Source of the DNA: Paraburkholderia acidipaludis NBRC 101816
GTDB lineage: Bacteria > Pseudomonadota > Gammaproteobacteria > Burkholderiales > Burkholderiaceae
Reading direction: 5' to 3'
Length of the DNA stretch: 64,000 bases
NCBI RefSeq assembly: GCF_000684975.1
Contig: NZ_BAXZ01000004.1
Span: forward strand, 333,986-397,985
Shown: one piece after another, positions 61,754 to 64,000 of the stretch
Layout of the letters: every line of letters starts with the position of its first letter
How positions within the stretch are numbered: position 1 is the stretch's first letter
Made by a program: the position numbers and the translations under genes
Notes under the pieces: model-generated
Database searches by the model: none
Told to the model about the DNA's origin: nothing
The model's input: the letters and a program-made list of their open reading frames with translations, nothing else

Positions 61754-62065
61754 ATGGCACGTTTCTACGCCGTTTTCGCCACCGACAAACCCGATATGCG
61801 CGACGTGCGCGAGCGCGTGCGCCCGGTCCATCGAACCTATCTGCGCAGCGCCATGCAGCACGGCGTATTCGTGCGGCTTGGCGGACCCACGCTCGCGCCC
61901 CGTGGCGACGCCATGAACGGAACCTTGCTCGTGATCGAAGCGGAAGGTCTGGACGACGTCATGGCCTTCGTGAGCAACGACCCGTACATGCAGGCGGGCT
62001 TGTTCGATCGCGTCGAAATCCGTCCCTGGGACTGGAGCCTCGGCAATCCCGAGCGGAGGGTGTGA
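61754..62065 (+). CDS. YciI-like protein of the hydroquinone operon
   Basis: 103 residues, ferredoxin-like alpha/beta fold of the YCII family: FYAVFATDKPDMRDVRERVR, HRTYLRSAMQHGVFVRLGGP and LFDRVEIRPWDW, with the family's His near residue 28. YciI relatives include muconolactone-isomerase-like and dehalogenase-like proteins; in this place it may handle a lactone or by-product. GGAGGGAG precedes the ATG. It ends 3 bp before the Rieske gene. Confidence 0.8.
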   Translation: MARFYAVFATDKPDMRDVRERVRPVHRTYLRSAMQHGVFVRLGGPTLAPRGDAMNGTLLVIEAEGLDDVMAFVSNDPYMQAGLFDRVEIRPWDWSLGNPERRV

Positions 62066-62068
62066 GCG

Positions 62069-62401
62069 ATGGACGGGCGCGGAGTGTGCCGGGTGGCCGA
62101 TATTCCCGACGGCGGCGCAAAGGTTATCGATAACGCCGAAGCGGGCGTGCCGGTCATCATCGTGCGGCGCGGGGAAGCGGTATGGGCCTATGTGAACCGG
62201 TGCCCGCATTTTTCCGTGCCGCTCGATTTCGAGCCCGGCGAGATCTCATGCTATCGCGCGCAGGTGTTGATGTGCGCGCATCATAGCGCGCTGTTCCGTT
62301 TCGAAGACGGCCGCTGTATCGACGGGCCCTGCACGGGCAGCGCGCTCGACGCGGTCAGCGTGACGGTCGACTCGGGCGGCGCGATCACCCTGAAGCGCTA
62401 A
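62069..62401 (+). CDS. Rieske [2Fe-2S] ferredoxin-like protein
   Basis: 110 residues with both ligand pairs of a Rieske cluster: CPHFSVPL (C-x-H) and CAHHSALF (C-x2-H). No membrane anchor. No oxygenase alpha subunit is near, so it is not an ordinary dioxygenase ferredoxin; reducing and reactivating oxidised Fe in HapCD, as XylT-type ferredoxins do for catechol dioxygenases, is a possible role (inference). AGCGGAGGGTG lies before the start. Confidence 0.85.
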   Translation: MDGRGVCRVADIPDGGAKVIDNAEAGVPVIIVRRGEAVWAYVNRCPHFSVPLDFEPGEISCYRAQVLMCAHHSALFRFEDGRCIDGPCTGSALDAVSVTVDSGGAITLKR

Positions 62402-62525
62402 CAGCTTCGGCATGCGGATCAACCCGCGCATTGGAATGAAAGGATTATGTAATGGCGAATTGTGTGTGAGGAGGGTCGCCCTCGATTGACATCCCCGTTG
62501 GAGCTTCCTAGCATCACGTCTCCGG

Positions 62526-62559
62526 GTTCGTTTAACGAAGTACTGTTCGTATATCGAAC
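62526..62559. promoter_or_regulatory. Two GTTCG/CGAAC dyads before the second transporter
   Basis: GTTCG-TTTAA-CGAA (62526-62539) and GTTCG-TATAT-CGAAC (62545-62559), start to start 19 bp. The spacing and half-sites resemble IclR-type operators (PcaR/PcaU/PobR). This is a different element from the one before the first transporter and hapC. Confidence 0.55.
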
Positions 62560-62560
62560 T

Positions 62561-62596
62561 TGAAGTGAACCCTGACGTGAATTCTGAAGTGAATCC
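62561..62596. repeat. 12-bp tandem repeat in the leader of the second transporter
   Basis: TGAAGTGAACCC, TGACGTGAATTC and TGAAGTGAATCC, head to tail, directly after the second dyad and 21 bp before the GTG start codon. Confidence 0.7.
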
Positions 62597-62617
62597 AATA
62601 GAGACGAGGAGACCGAG

Positions 62618-63877
62618 GTGACGACACCTTCCGCCGCGCATGATCTGCGCAACGAACGCACAACGCTGATCCTGCTGGCCATCGGCTTCGGTCTGGTCGG
62701 GCTCGACCGCTGGATGATCGCGCCGCTCTTTCCGCACATGATGAAGGACCTGGGCCTGAACTATCAGCAGCTCGGTTCGCTGATCGGCATACTCAGTATT
62801 GCCTGGGGTCTGTTCTCGATCACCATGGGCCGTCTGTCCGACAGCATCGGCCGCCGCAAGATCATGATCGGCGCGATGGTGATGTTCTCGCTGCTCTCGA
62901 GTTTTTCAGGGCTCGCCGGCGGCTTTTTAAGCCTGCTGCTGATCCGCGGGCTGATGGGCGTGGCCGAAGGCGCGTTTTTGCCGGCCAGCGTCGCGGCCGT
63001 GGGCGAGGCCTCGCATCCGTCGCGTCGCGGCCTCAACCAGGGGCTGCAGCTCAGCATGTTCGCGCTGATGGGACTCGGTCTCGCGCCGATTATCGCCACG
63101 CAACTGCTGCGCGTCGTTCCGTCATGGCATTGGGTGTTCGCGGTCTCGGCGATTCCGGGGCTGATCGTGGCGGTGCTGATTGCCGCTCTGTTGCGCGACG
63201 CGCCGCGCAGCGAGCGCATGGGCGGGCTGACCGCGCGCGATGCAAACCGGCCGCGCTGGAGCGCGCTCTTCGGCAGCCGCAATGTCGTGCTGGCCATGCT
63301 GGCGACGCTCTGCGCGATGGCCGGCATCTTCGTGATCGGCGCGATGGTGCCGAACTATCTGGTCGACTACCTGCACCTCGACACCTCGCACATGGGCTTT
63401 GTCGTTTCGGCCATCGGCTTCGGCGGCTTTCTGGGCGAGTTCGGCCTCGCCAGTCTTTCGGATTTCGCGGGGCGGCGGCCGACCTCGGTCATTGCGTTCG
63501 CGGGCGCGGCGATTTCCCTCTATGTCTTCGCCCGCATTGGCGCGAATCCCTGGGCACTCTTCGCTGTCCTCTTTGTCGTGTCGTTCTTCTCGCTCGGCAT
63601 GCTCGGCGTCCTCACGGGGCCGATCGCAACCGAAGCCGCGCCGGCGGGCCTTGTCGCCTCGGCCATCGGCATCACCTCGGGCGCCGGCGAGATTTTCGGC
63701 GGCGGCGTGGCGCCTGCCGTCGCCGGGTATATCGCGCAGCATGCCGGGATCCAGTTCACGTTGCAGTTCGCGCTGGGCGGCCTTATCTGCGGCGTTTTCG
63801 TTTCGATGTTCCTGATCGAGACCGCACCGCGCGTGCTGGCACGGCGTATGGATGCCGTTGTGCTGCAGTCTGATTGA
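62618..63877 (+). CDS. MFS transporter of the hydroquinone cluster (second copy)
   Basis: 419 residues, paralogue of the transporter at 55111: FGLVGLDRWMIAPLFPHMMK, LSDSIGRRKIMIGAMVMFSL and GVAEGAFLPASVAAVGEASH. Start GTG at 62618, with AGGAG upstream. It has its own control region (paired dyads plus a 12-bp repeat), so it is probably expressed under different conditions from the first copy. The remaining 120 bp of the window hold no gene that I can see. Confidence 0.85.
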   Translation: MTTPSAAHDLRNERTTLILLAIGFGLVGLDRWMIAPLFPHMMKDLGLNYQQLGSLIGILSIAWGLFSITMGRLSDSIGRRKIMIGAMVMFSLLSSFSGLAGGFLSLLLIRGLMGVAEGAFLPASVAAVGEASHPSRRGLNQGLQLSMFALMGLGLAPIIATQLLRVVPSWHWVFAVSAIPGLIVAVLIAALLRDAPRSERMGGLTARDANRPRWSALFGSRNVVLAMLATLCAMAGIFVIGAMVPNYLVDYLHLDTSHMGFVVSAIGFGGFLGEFGLASLSDFAGRRPTSVIAFAGAAISLYVFARIGANPWALFAVLFVVSFFSLGMLGVLTGPIATEAAPAGLVASAIGITSGAGEIFGGGVAPAVAGYIAQHAGIQFTLQFALGGLICGVFVSMFLIETAPRVLARRMDAVVLQSD

Positions 63878-64000
63878 TCCTGCGGTGTTCGGTTGGGACA
63901 ATATAAGGAATCCTTGGCGAAATGTGCCGGCGAGCTGAATATTTCTCAGGTGGGGGGAGTTGGGTTGCTGGGGTTTTCTTGTATTCGTTTCGGTCTGCCT

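Noticed and set aside
1..64000. CRISPR arrays, tRNA or rRNA genes, complete insertion sequences, prophage genes
   Set aside because: Reading both strands I found no spaced repeats of CRISPR length, no tRNA-like cloverleaf or TTC-box, no rRNA core sequence and no transposase or integrase.

Overview
The window is about 64 kb of high-GC DNA, densely coding on both strands. It looks like a chromosomal segment of a Burkholderia sensu lato betaproteobacterium (Paraburkholderia/Caballeronia-like). The support is codon use, YXWGXW-repeat lipoproteins, narGHJI followed by a parvulin gene and narK, a nitrate reductase fused to a flavoprotein, and DNA boxes typical of betaproteobacterial regulators (NsrR, NtrC/sigma-54, GlpR). 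I saw no tRNA, rRNA, CRISPR array or intact insertion sequence.

Layout. 1-1300: start of an NCS1 permease, then fragments of a phospholipase D-like and a LacI-type gene, then about 350 bp of unusually AT-rich non-coding DNA. 1300-8650: gamma-glutamyltransferase, small envelope proteins, and an ECF sigma / anti-sigma / CpxP-like cassette followed by DUF1800 and DUF1501 genes. 8800-14000: glycerol regulon glpR-glpD-glpK-glpF. 14150-28200: nitrate/NO block with a cysteine desulfurase-like gene, nnrS, narGHJI, a parvulin, narK and a second nitrate transporter. 28160-43075: mixed genes (two SDRs, AraC, MscS channel, MarR with MFS, 5'-nucleotidase, mqo, LysR, BON lipoprotein, questin oxidase-like protein) plus an internally deleted oxidase relic. 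43140-50620: assimilatory nirB-nirD-nasC. 50785-54805: universal stress protein, DeoR with MFS, Ldh-type dehydrogenase. 55111-63877: hydroquinone ring-cleavage operon (hapCDEF plus YciI-like and Rieske genes) with a LysR gene, flanked by two paralogous MFS transporters.

How the genes work together. The respiratory branch (NarGHI, assembled by NarJ and fed by NarK) and the assimilatory branch (transporter, NasC, NirBD) share the window but carry different control signals. The assimilatory transporter at 26756 and nirB-nirD-nasC at 43457 lie 17 kb apart yet have the same leader: NtrC-type dyads, a sigma-54 -24/-12 promoter, two hairpins with A..G.. hexaloops (the ANTAR antiterminator signature) and an intrinsic terminator whose 5' arm overlaps the second hairpin. 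This predicts joint control by nitrogen limitation and by nitrate/nitrite through a NasT/NasR-type protein encoded elsewhere. nnrS has an NsrR-like NO operator and is out of frame because of one extra copy of a 5-bp tandem repeat. In the hydroquinone cluster a near-identical 27-bp element precedes both the first transporter and hapC, which ties them to one regulator, probably the LysR gene between them.

Some less expected structures recur. Three-copy 12-bp degenerate tandem repeats sit just after or across stop codons at three loci, and just before a start codon at a fourth.
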